A stretch of DNA of 64,000 nt from Bradyrhizobium semiaridum (GTDB lineage Bacteria; Pseudomonadota; Alphaproteobacteria; Rhizobiales; Xanthobacteraceae), in assembly GCF_020329505.1 (NCBI RefSeq), contig NZ_JAGKJJ010000001.1:310001-374000 (forward strand), read 5' to 3'. The stretch's first letter is position 1; the number at the start of each line of letters is the position of its first letter. The translations under genes were made by a program, and so were the position numbers. The notes below the pieces were generated by a model. It was not told where the DNA came from and did not search any database. It worked only from the letters and a program-made list of their open reading frames with translations. Below, piece after piece: positions 57,453-64,000 of this stretch.

Positions 57453-58064
57453 TCAGGTGGTTTCCTTCAGCGTGGTCGGCCCGCCCGCGGGGGCCGAGAA
57501 CTGACGGTCGACCTGCGGACCCGGCTTCGGCGGATTGCCGGCGGCAAAGCCGTCGAGCACCTTGCCAAAACTTTCCTTGGTCAGGTCCTCATAGGTATCC
57601 TTCCAGATCAGCACCATCGGCGCGTTCACGCAGGCGCCAAGACACTCGACCTCCTCCCAGGAGAAGTTGCCGTCCTTCGACAGCTGGAAGGGATCGTGGT
57701 GGATGCGATGCTGGCACACCTCGATCAGATCGGCAGCGCCGCGCAGCCGGCACGGCGTGGTGCCGCAGACCTGGACGTGCGCCTTCTTGCCGACCGGCGA
57801 CAGCTGGAACATGGTGTAGAAGGTCGCGATCTCCAGCATGCGAATGTGCGGCATCTCGAGCAGGTCGGCAACGGCGCGGATCGCGGCCTCCGACACCCAG
57901 CCGTCATGCTGCTCCTGCACGCGCCACAGGATCGCGATCGCGGCCGAGGCCTGGCGGCCCGGCGGATATTTCGCGATCTCCTTCTTGGCCCAGGCGAGGT
58001 TCTCGTCGGTGAACGTGAAGCTCGCGGGCTGCAATTCCTTCGGGGCAAGGCGGCGGACGGACAT
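57453..58064 (-). CDS. nuoE: NADH-quinone oxidoreductase subunit E
   Basis: Thioredoxin-fold peripheral subunit with [2Fe-2S] cluster N1a. 203 aa. Cluster ligands: [12 protein letters not shown] (C-x4-C) and [12 protein letters not shown] (C-x3-C). N-terminal helices include [22 protein letters not shown]-terminal tail of ~35 residues ([20 protein letters not shown]) is longer than in E. coli. Separated from nuoD by 43 nt. Confidence 0.95.
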   Translation of the reverse strand: MSVRRLAPKELQPASFTFTDENLAWAKKEIAKYPPGRQASAAIAILWRVQEQHDGWVSEAAIRAVADLLEMPHIRMLEIATFYTMFQLSPVGKKAHVQVCGTTPCRLRGAADLIEVCQHRIHHDPFQLSKDGNFSWEEVECLGACVNAPMVLIWKDTYEDLTKESFGKVLDGFAAGNPPKPGPQVDRQFSAPAGGPTTLKETT

Positions 58065-58107
58065 CGTTCAAACTCTCAATTAGCGCGCGGTGCGGATGCA
58101 GGCATCA

Positions 58108-59304
58108 TCACCGGTCGACCTCGCCGAACACGATGTCCAGCGAGCCAAGAATGGCAGAAACGTCGGCCAGCAGATGGCCCTTGCAAATGTGATCCATCGC
58201 CTGCAGGTGAGCAAAACCCGGTGCGCGGATCTTGCACTTGTAAGGCTTGTTGGTGCCGTCGGCGACAAGATAGACGCCGAACTCGCCCTTCGGCGCCTCG
58301 ACCGCGGCATAGACCTCGCCGGCCGGCACGTGGACGCCTTCGGTGTAGAGCTTGAAGTGGTGGATCAGCGCTTCCATCGAGCGCTTCATCTCGCCGCGGC
58401 GCGGCGGCGCGATCTTGTTGTCCTCGACCACTACCGGGCCCTGCCCGTCAGGTGCCTTCAGCTTCTGGATGCACTGCTTCATGATGCGCACCGACTGGCG
58501 CATCTCTTCCATGCGAATCAAATAGCGGTCGTAGCAGTCGCCGTTCTTGCCGATCGGGATATCGAATTCCATCTCGGCGTAACACTCATATGGCTGCGAC
58601 TTGCGCAGGTCCCAGGCCGCGCCCGAGCCGCGCACCATCACGCCGGAGAAACCCCACTCCCAGGCTTCCTTTAGCGGTACCACGCCGATGTCGACGTTGC
58701 GCTGCTTGAAGATGCGGTTGCCGGTGAGCAGCGTGTCGAGGTCGTCGACCACTTTGAGGAACGGGTCGCACCACGCATCGATATCGTCGATCAGCTTCGG
58801 CGGCAGGTCCTGGTGCACGCCGCCGACGCGGAAGAACGCCGCATGCATGCGCGAGCCGGAGGCGCGCTCATAGAACACCATCAGCTTCTCGCGCTCCTCG
58901 AAGCCCCACAGCGGCGGGGTCAGCGCGCCGACGTCCATCGCCTGTGTCGTGACGTTGAGGAGGTGCGAGAGGATGCGGCCGATCTCGCAATAGAGCACGC
59001 GAATCAGCTGGCCGCGGCGCGGCACCTCGATGCCGAGCAGCTTCTCGGCTGCGAGGCAGAACGCATGCTCCTGGTTCATCGGCGCGACGTAATCGAGCCG
59101 GTCGAAATACGGAATCGCCTGCAGATAAGTCTTGTGCTCGATCAGCTTCTCGGTGCCGCGATGCAAGAGCCCGATATGCGGATCGACGCGTTCGACCACC
59201 TCGCCGTCGAGCTCCAGCACGAGGCGCAGCACGCCGTGCGCGGCAGGATGCTGCGGACCGAAGTTGATGGTGAAGTTGCGCAGATTTTGCGGCTGTTCAT
59301 TCAT
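58108..59304 (-). CDS. nuoD: NADH-quinone oxidoreductase subunit D
   Basis: 49-kDa quinone-site subunit related to hydrogenase large subunits. 398 aa, not fused to NuoC. Key blocks: [20 protein letters not shown] with the quinone-site His loop, [40 protein letters not shown] with the quinone Tyr, and the end DIVFGEVDR. Start overlaps the nuoC stop by 4 nt. Confidence 0.96.
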   Translation of the reverse strand: MNEQPQNLRNFTINFGPQHPAAHGVLRLVLELDGEVVERVDPHIGLLHRGTEKLIEHKTYLQAIPYFDRLDYVAPMNQEHAFCLAAEKLLGIEVPRRGQLIRVLYCEIGRILSHLLNVTTQAMDVGALTPPLWGFEEREKLMVFYERASGSRMHAAFFRVGGVHQDLPPKLIDDIDAWCDPFLKVVDDLDTLLTGNRIFKQRNVDIGVVPLKEAWEWGFSGVMVRGSGAAWDLRKSQPYECYAEMEFDIPIGKNGDCYDRYLIRMEEMRQSVRIMKQCIQKLKAPDGQGPVVVEDNKIAPPRRGEMKRSMEALIHHFKLYTEGVHVPAGEVYAAVEAPKGEFGVYLVADGTNKPYKCKIRAPGFAHLQAMDHICKGHLLADVSAILGSLDIVFGEVDR

Positions 59305-59918
59305 GGCTTCGGCTCCGCCTTGGCCTTCTCGTCGCCGGGCAGCGGATAGTCAGCCCCCTCCCACGGAGAAAGGAAATCGAACTTGCGGAATTCCTGGTTG
59401 AGCCGAACCGGCTCGTACAGCACCCGCTTCTCCTGGTCGTCGTAGCGGACCTCGACGAAGCCGGTAAGCGGGAAATCCTTGCGCAGCGGATGGCCGTCGA
59501 AACCGTAATCGGTCAGGAGGCGCCGCATGTCGGGATGGCCGATGAAGATCACCCCGTAGAGATCGTAGGTCTCGCGCTCGAACCAGTCGGCGCCGGGGAA
59601 GATGCCGATGATCGAGGGCACCTGCGTGGATTCGTCGGCCTGGCCGCGCACGCGGATACGCGTGTTCAGCGTCGGCGATAGCAGGTGGTAGACCACGTCG
59701 AAACGCTTCTCGCGGGCCGGATAATCGACCGCGGTGACGTCGGTAATGTTGACGAAACGGCAGTTGGGGTCGTCACGCAAAAACGTAACGACCTCCACGA
59801 TTCTGCCAATCTCGACATCGATAGTGAGCTGGTTGAACGCGACCGAGTGCGCAGAGGCCGCGCCCGAAAGCGCGCTCACGATCGTCTGCCCAAGGGCGTC
59901 GAGCTTGCCGTCGTCCAT
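59301..59918 (-). CDS. nuoC: NADH-quinone oxidoreductase subunit C
   Basis: 30-kDa peripheral subunit. 205 aa. Recognised by [40 protein letters not shown] and the signature [20 protein letters not shown] with [20 protein letters not shown]. Separate from nuoD as in most alphaproteobacteria and mitochondria. 12 nt after nuoB. Confidence 0.96.
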   Translation of the reverse strand: MDDGKLDALGQTIVSALSGAASAHSVAFNQLTIDVEIGRIVEVVTFLRDDPNCRFVNITDVTAVDYPAREKRFDVVYHLLSPTLNTRIRVRGQADESTQVPSIIGIFPGADWFERETYDLYGVIFIGHPDMRRLLTDYGFDGHPLRKDFPLTGFVEVRYDDQEKRVLYEPVRLNQEFRKFDFLSPWEGADYPLPGDEKAKAEPKP

Positions 59919-59930
59919 GACGTAAAAACC

Positions 59931-60536
59931 TTAGCGTTCGATGGTGCCGATCCGGCGGATCTTCTTCTGCAGCAGCAGCACGCCGTAGAGCAGCGCTTCC
60001 GCCGTGGGCGGACAGCCCGGCACGTAGATGTCGATGGGCACGATGCGGTCGCAGCCGCGCACCACCGAGTAGGAGTAGTGATAATAGCCGCCGCCATTGG
60101 CGCAGGAGCCCATCGAGATGACGTAGCGCGGCTCCGGCATCTGGTCGTAGACCTTGCGCAGTGCCGGCGCCATCTTGTTGGTCAGCGTGCCGGCGACGAT
60201 CATCACGTCGGACTGCCGCGGCGAGGCGCGCGGCGCGAAGCCGAAGCGCTCGACGTCGTAGCGCGGCATCGAGACCTGCATCATCTCGACCGCGCAGCAG
60301 GCGAGACCGAAGGTCATCCACATCAGCGAGCCGGTGCGCGCCCAGGTGATGAGGTCGTCGGCCGCGGCGACGAAGAAGCCCTTGTCGGACAGCTCGTGAT
60401 TGACCTCGAGGAAGAACGGATCATTGGCGCCGACCGGCTTGCCGGTCGACGGATCGAGAATGCCCTTCGGAGCCATGGCGATCTCGGGTTTGGCAATCGT
60501 CGGCTGCGAGGTTGCGGCGGTGGGGCTCAATCCCAT
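59931..60536 (-). CDS. nuoB: NADH-quinone oxidoreductase subunit B
   Basis: Carries cluster N2, the last iron-sulphur centre before quinone. 201 aa. Adjacent ligands are in [20 protein letters not shown], with the other Cys in [19 protein letters not shown] and [20 protein letters not shown]. The N terminus is a variable Pro/Ala stretch. The ATG at 60536 overlaps the nuoA end by 10 nt; an ATG at 60557 is an alternative. Confidence 0.95.
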   Translation of the reverse strand: MGLSPTAATSQPTIAKPEIAMAPKGILDPSTGKPVGANDPFFLEVNHELSDKGFFVAAADDLITWARTGSLMWMTFGLACCAVEMMQVSMPRYDVERFGFAPRASPRQSDVMIVAGTLTNKMAPALRKVYDQMPEPRYVISMGSCANGGGYYHYSYSVVRGCDRIVPIDIYVPGCPPTAEALLYGVLLLQKKIRRIGTIER

Positions 60537-60892
60537 TCGAGCGCGCCTTTCTTCCATTCATACGCAAACCCGACCGTCAGCACGGCCAGGAACACCATCA
60601 TCGACCAGAAGCCGGTTGCGCCGAGCTTTCCGAATGCGATCGCCCAAGGGAACAGGAACGCGACTTCGAGGTCGAAGATGATGAAGAGGATCGCTACCAG
60701 ATAGAAGCGAACGTCGAACTTCATGCGGGCGTCGTCAAAAGCATTGAATCCGCATTCATAGGCGGACAGCTTTTCCGGATCCGGCTGCTGGAACGCGACC
60801 AGGAACGGGGCGATCAGAAGCGCCAGACCGATCAGGCCGGCGACCCCGATAAAGACCACAAGTGGGAGATAATTCTGCAGGATGCCGGTCAT
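60527..60892 (-). CDS. nuoA: NADH-quinone oxidoreductase subunit A
   Basis: Three-helix membrane subunit next to NuoH and NuoD. 121 aa, normal length. The mobile loop with the conserved Cys is [20 protein letters not shown], followed by [20 protein letters not shown]. Starts at [10 protein letters not shown] (60892); the longer open frame upstream is the promoter region. First gene of the complex I operon. Confidence 0.95.
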   Translation of the reverse strand: MTGILQNYLPLVVFIGVAGLIGLALLIAPFLVAFQQPDPEKLSAYECGFNAFDDARMKFDVRFYLVAILFIIFDLEVAFLFPWAIAFGKLGATGFWSMMVFLAVLTVGFAYEWKKGALEWD

Positions 60893-60957
60893 CGGCGAGG
60901 CCTTCTTGCTGCGGTTTCGGACGTGCCGCAGATTCGTTGATTGGAATTGTTCTTGAG

Positions 60958-60986
60958 GCTTTAGCGCAGCGCAACAGGGGGCGCAA
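60958..60986 (-). promoter_or_regulatory. candidate nuo operon promoter
   Basis: On the minus strand TTGCGC (60981-60986) and TAAAGC (60958-60963) are 17 nt apart, giving a 5' leader of roughly 60 nt before nuoA. The match to the sigma-70 consensus is moderate. Confidence 0.3.
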
Positions 60987-61073
60987 GACAAGCTATTTTG
61001 ACGCTTTTACCGTCGTCTCCGCGGGCTCTCGGCCCCATCGGGCAGATGCGCTTGCTGTACGGGGCAACGCCGC

Positions 61074-61094
61074 GGAGGGCTTCCGGTGCCCTCC
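61074..61094 (-). terminator. hairpin after marR
   Basis: GGAGGGC-N7-GCCCTCC starts 10 nt past the marR stop. It has no T-run, so it may only weaken read-through into nuo. Confidence 0.35.
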
Positions 61095-61104
61095 TCCAGC
61101 CCAT

Positions 61105-61620
61105 TCAGCCCAGCTCTTTCTCGGCGGCGAGCATGTCCGCGGCCGCAGCGGTCAGGCGGTCGATATGTCCCAGCAGCACCTCAAGTTCCTGTGGATCGAG
61201 CTGTTCCAGCAAACGGCGGTTGCGCTCCTGTGCGCCGGCCACGATCGCATCGTGGGCAGCGAGGCCCGCCTTGGTGAGCGAAACCAGCGTCTCCCTGTTG
61301 TCCCGCGGATTGGGCGCCTTGGCGACCAGTCTGCGCGCGACGAGCTCGGCCAGCGCCCGGCTGATCTGGCCCTTGTCCATGCCGACGGCTTCCGCCAACC
61401 GCACCACGCTCATCGGCGGCCGCCGGCCGAGCGAGGCGACCAGACCGAACTCGACCGAGGACAGTCCGGTGAGGCGCTTGTAGCGCAGGATGGCGCCGCG
61501 CTTGAGCAGATTGGCCAGCACCATCAGCTGCGACGACAGCATCGCGGTGATCGGCGCCAGTTCGGCGTCGATCGCAATCGCCGGGGGCAAAGCCTTCGCA
61601 GTCTTCAGCTTCTCGGTCAT
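61105..61620 (-). CDS. MarR-family transcriptional regulator
   Basis: A 171-aa winged-helix repressor, active as a dimer in the family. The DNA-binding part is LTGLSSVEFGLVASLGRRPP, MSVVRLAEAVGMDKGQISRA (recognition helix) and the wing ARRLVAKAPNPRDNRETLVS. N- and C-terminal helices form the dimer interface. ATG at 61620 was chosen; TTG two codons upstream is weaker. Divergent from the Rieske oxygenase gene over 130 nt that contain TCGTTGAC repeats, so it most likely controls that gene and itself through an aromatic ligand. Confidence 0.9.
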   Translation of the reverse strand: MTEKLKTAKALPPAIAIDAELAPITAMLSSQLMVLANLLKRGAILRYKRLTGLSSVEFGLVASLGRRPPMSVVRLAEAVGMDKGQISRALAELVARRLVAKAPNPRDNRETLVSLTKAGLAAHDAIVAGAQERNRRLLEQLDPQELEVLLGHIDRLTAAAADMLAAEKELG

Positions 61621-61659
61621 CGCCAACCTCTGCCAATAAAGCGGCCCGCTGCCAAGTTA

Positions 61660-61710
61660 AACGATGTCGTTGACACTGTCATCGATATATCGTTGACTTG
61701 ATCAACGATA
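61660..61710. promoter_or_regulatory. probable MarR operators in the divergent intergenic region
   Basis: Site A: AACGA-TG-TCGTT (61660-61671). Site B: the perfect 9-bp inverted repeat TATCGTTGA-N5-TCAACGATA (61688-61710). TCGTTGAC is repeated directly at 61667-61674 and 61690-61697, 23 bp apart, i.e. about two helical turns on the same face. Confidence 0.65.
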
Positions 61711-61750
61711 AGCCAACCACGGCCATGAGCCCGCGGCGGGAGGAAATGAC

Positions 61751-62941
61751 ATGACGATCACCCAGCGAGACCGCGACCTCGGCACCGCCTATGCAATGAA
61801 GCCATCCGTCACCCGGACCGAGTTGACCTCGGTGGTCCGCGGCACGCCGATGGGCGAATTGCTGCGCCGCTACTGGCACCCGATCGGTCTTGTGAGCGAC
61901 GCCACCGATATCCCCAGGAAAGTCCGCGCGCTCGGCGAGGACCTGATCCTGTTCCGCGACAAGCAGGGCCGGCCTGGCCTGCTGCACGCCCGCTGCTGCC
62001 ATCGCGGCACCACGCTTTACTATGGCAAGGTCGAGGATGACGGCATCCGTTGCTGCTATCACGGCTGGAAATTCGACACCGAGGGCCATTGCCTCGAGCA
62101 GCCCTGCGACCCCGAAGGCGGCCTGTTCAAGGACAAGGTGCGGCAGCCCTGGTATCCAGTGCAGGAGCGCTACGGCCTGATCTTCGCCTATATGGGCCCA
62201 TCAGAGAAACGGCCGGTGCTGCCGCGCTACGAGTGCCTCGAGACGATGGACGACGGTGAGTTCGTCGAAGCCGATGATTCCTCCATCGGAGGCGGCGGGC
62301 CCGCCGTGATCCCCTGCAACTGGCTGCAGCATTTCGAGAACGTGGTGGACCCCTACCATGTGCCGGTGCTGCACGGCTCGTTCTCCGGCCCGCAATTCAC
62401 CACCATGATGGCCTCGATGCCCGAGGTGAAGTTCGAGATGACGCCGCGAGGCGTCGCGGTGCGCTCGATCCGCAAACAGGACGACGGCAAGGTGTTCTAC
62501 CGTGTCACCGAGGCTGCCTTCCCCACGCTGCGCGTCGTGCCCAATCCGCGGGTCGCGCAATTCGCCCGGGTGGAATCGATCGGCTGGACCCTGCCGATCG
62601 ACGACACCTCGTTCCGCATCTATGTCGCCGGCCGCGTCAAGAATTCCGGCGATATCGGCCGGATGCGCTCGAAGTTCAACGGAAAATTCTGGTGGGACAT
62701 GACCGAGCGCGAGCACCAGCAATTCCCCGGCGATTACGAGGCGCAGGTCGGCCAGGGCCCGGTGACTGTTCATTCCGAGGAGCATTTCGGCCAGAGCGAC
62801 CGCGGCATCCTGATGATCCGCCGCATGCTCTCGGACCAGCTCGACGCCATCGCCGCCGGCCGCGACCCGATCGGGGTATCGTTCGATGCCGACGCGAAGC
62901 CGATCGAATTCGAGGCGGGGAATTTTATTCGCGAGGCCTGA
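61751..62941 (+). CDS. Rieske non-haem iron oxygenase, catalytic (alpha) subunit
   Basis: A 396-aa ring-hydroxylating or O-demethylating oxygenase component. The Rieske [2Fe-2S] ligands are C82-x-H84 in LHARCCHRGTTLYY and C101-x2-H104 in IRCCYHGWKFDTEG. The mononuclear Fe(II) site includes Asp200, His203 and His208 in FENVVDPYHVPVLHG. The layout resembles the phthalate/vanillate-type monocomponent alpha subunits that need a separate reductase, which is not in the window. GGGAGGAA precedes the ATG. The substrate is unknown; the adjacent MFS gene may import it. Confidence 0.9.
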   Translation: MTITQRDRDLGTAYAMKPSVTRTELTSVVRGTPMGELLRRYWHPIGLVSDATDIPRKVRALGEDLILFRDKQGRPGLLHARCCHRGTTLYYGKVEDDGIRCCYHGWKFDTEGHCLEQPCDPEGGLFKDKVRQPWYPVQERYGLIFAYMGPSEKRPVLPRYECLETMDDGEFVEADDSSIGGGGPAVIPCNWLQHFENVVDPYHVPVLHGSFSGPQFTTMMASMPEVKFEMTPRGVAVRSIRKQDDGKVFYRVTEAAFPTLRVVPNPRVAQFARVESIGWTLPIDDTSFRIYVAGRVKNSGDIGRMRSKFNGKFWWDMTEREHQQFPGDYEAQVGQGPVTVHSEEHFGQSDRGILMIRRMLSDQLDAIAAGRDPIGVSFDADAKPIEFEAGNFIREA

Positions 62942-62982
62942 CGGCCCACGCTCAAAACAGAAACAAATCAGGGGGAAATGCC

Positions 62983-64000
62983 ATGGTCGATCTCGCACCG
63001 CAGGCGGCTGCGCCGGCTGAGGCCGCCGTCAGGCCGTCGGCCCGGCGCTATTACGTGCTGGGGTTGCTCACCATCGTCTATGCCCTCAACTTCCTCGACC
63101 GCACGATCTTCAACGTGCTGATCGAGCCGATCAAGAAGGAGTTCGCGCTCAGCGACACCACCATGGGCCTGCTCGCGGGCTTCGGCTTCGTGCTGTTCTA
63201 TTCGCTGCTCGGCCTTCCGATCGCGCGGATGGCCGACCGCCTCAACCGCCGCAACATCGTCGCTGTCGCCTTCGCGTTCTGGAGCGCCATGACCTATCTG
63301 TGCGGCCTCGCCATCAGCGTCACCACGCTGGCGCTGGCGCGGATCGGCGTCGGCATCGGGGAATCCGCCGGTACGCCGGCGTCGCAATCGATGATCGCCG
63401 ATCTCTTCAGCAAGAACGAACGGCCGCGCGCGCTCGGCATCTACGCGATCGGCACCTATCTCGGCGTCTTCCTCGGCTATTTCATCGGCGGCTATGTCAA
63501 CCAGCATTACGGCTGGCGGACCGCGTTCTTCACCGCGGGCCTGCCCGGCGTCGCGCTCGCCGCGATTTTGTGGCTGACCATCGCCGAGCCGAAGCGCGGC
63601 GCGATGGCCGAGACCTTCAAGGCCGAGCCGATCGGGCCGACGCTGCGGTTTCTGGTTTCGCAGCCGAGCTTTGTCATCGTGCTGATCGGCTTCTGTCTCA
63701 CGACCTACACCAACTACGCCACCGCGGTGTGGATCCCGCCGTTCCTGGCGCGCATCCATCATCTGACCAGCGCCGAGATCGGGACCTATGCCGGCACCTT
63801 CAAGGGCCTTGCCGGCATGGCCGGCACGCTGATCGGCGGCCTCGTGGTGGCGCAGATCAGCCGCCGCGACGACCGCTGGAAATTATGGGCGCCGGCGATG
63901 ATGTCCGGCCTCGCCGGCCCGGTGTTCGCGCTGTGCATGCTGACGCCGAGCTTCACGATCATGGTCGCCACCCTGGCGCTGACCTCGTTCATGGTCGGCT
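62983..64000 (+). CDS. MFS transporter (partial, runs off right end)
   Basis: The first 339 residues of a major facilitator. Start MVDLAPQAAAPAEAAVRPSA with GGGGGAA 7 nt upstream. Helix 1 carries LTIVYALNFLDRTIFNVLIE, and the loop 2-3 motif is GLPIARMADRLNRRNIVAV (G-x3-D-R-x-x-R-R type). Helix 5 region GIGESAGTPASQSMIADLF and later QPSFVIVLIGFCLTTYTNYA follow. It resembles the spinster-like/aromatic acid carrier group. It lies 41 nt after the Rieske gene and is probably in the same MarR-controlled operon. Confidence 0.9.
   Translation, partial: MVDLAPQAAAPAEAAVRPSARRYYVLGLLTIVYALNFLDRTIFNVLIEPIKKEFALSDTTMGLLAGFGFVLFYSLLGLPIARMADRLNRRNIVAVAFAFWSAMTYLCGLAISVTTLALARIGVGIGESAGTPASQSMIADLFSKNERPRALGIYAIGTYLGVFLGYFIGGYVNQHYGWRTAFFTAGLPGVALAAILWLTIAEPKRGAMAETFKAEPIGPTLRFLVSQPSFVIVLIGFCLTTYTNYATAVWIPPFLARIHHLTSAEIGTYAGTFKGLAGMAGTLIGGLVVAQISRRDDRWKLWAPAMMSGLAGPVFALCMLTPSFTIMVATLALTSFMVG

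Overview
The window reads as chromosomal DNA of a Bradyrhizobium-like alphaproteobacterium (Hyphomicrobiales). The evidence is the high GC content, the gene order rpsB-tsf-pyrH-frr-uppS-cdsA-dxr-rseP-bamA-lpxD-fabZ-lpxA-lpxI-lpxB, an intact nuoA-N operon followed by birA, rnj and mce, paired DUF3551 secreted proteins, an Omp25/31-type porin-like barrel, and the hairpin repeat with the core cccggcttgaccgggcgat. No transposase, integrase, CRISPR array, rRNA or tRNA gene was seen. Both ends are cut inside genes (glnS at the left, an MFS transporter at the right).

Left part (1-25.4 kb). Divergent glutaminyl- and glutamyl-tRNA synthetase genes are followed by citrate synthase. A long minus-strand block then runs from 23.0 kb back to 3.7 kb: dnaE, then rpsB-tsf (translation), pyrH, frr, and the envelope genes uppS, cdsA, dxr, rseP, bamA, lpxD, fabZ, lpxA, lpxI, lpxB. 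Many of these genes overlap by 1-4 nt. The lipid A run is interrupted between fabZ and lpxA by a plus-strand KTSC-domain gene and an inverted pair of repeats. Upstream of dnaE lies a 32-codon membrane-protein gene directly behind two GTTC-N7-GTTC boxes, the alphaproteobacterial LexA operator. It resembles in concept the SOS division inhibitor SidA of Caulobacter and is the most striking item in the window. A small basic protein, an outer membrane barrel and two DUF3551 genes follow.

Middle (25.5-42.4 kb). lolD, lolC/E and proS are followed by about 13.5 kb of accessory genes. A seven-gene minus-strand copper locus encodes a DUF2946 protein, a TonB-dependent receptor, a BNR-repeat periplasmic protein, a TlpA-like thiol reductase, a PCu(A)C chaperone, YcnI and a CopC-CopD fusion. 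Next come a globin, a plus-strand ribose-type ABC importer and a convergent methylthioribose kinase. In many relatives proS follows the mce/DUF1467 end of the nuo block directly, so this stretch looks like an insertion.

Right part (42.4-64 kb). One long minus-strand array runs nuoA to nuoN, birA, rnj, mce and DUF1467. It carries two extra genes inside nuo: a 54-aa membrane protein between nuoE and nuoF, and a 165-aa unknown between nuoF and nuoG. NuoL carries a loop of 12 His and 10 Asp. A MarR regulator sits before nuoA and is divergent, across TCGTTGAC-type repeats, from a Rieske oxygenase and an MFS transporter, which looks like a small catabolic module.
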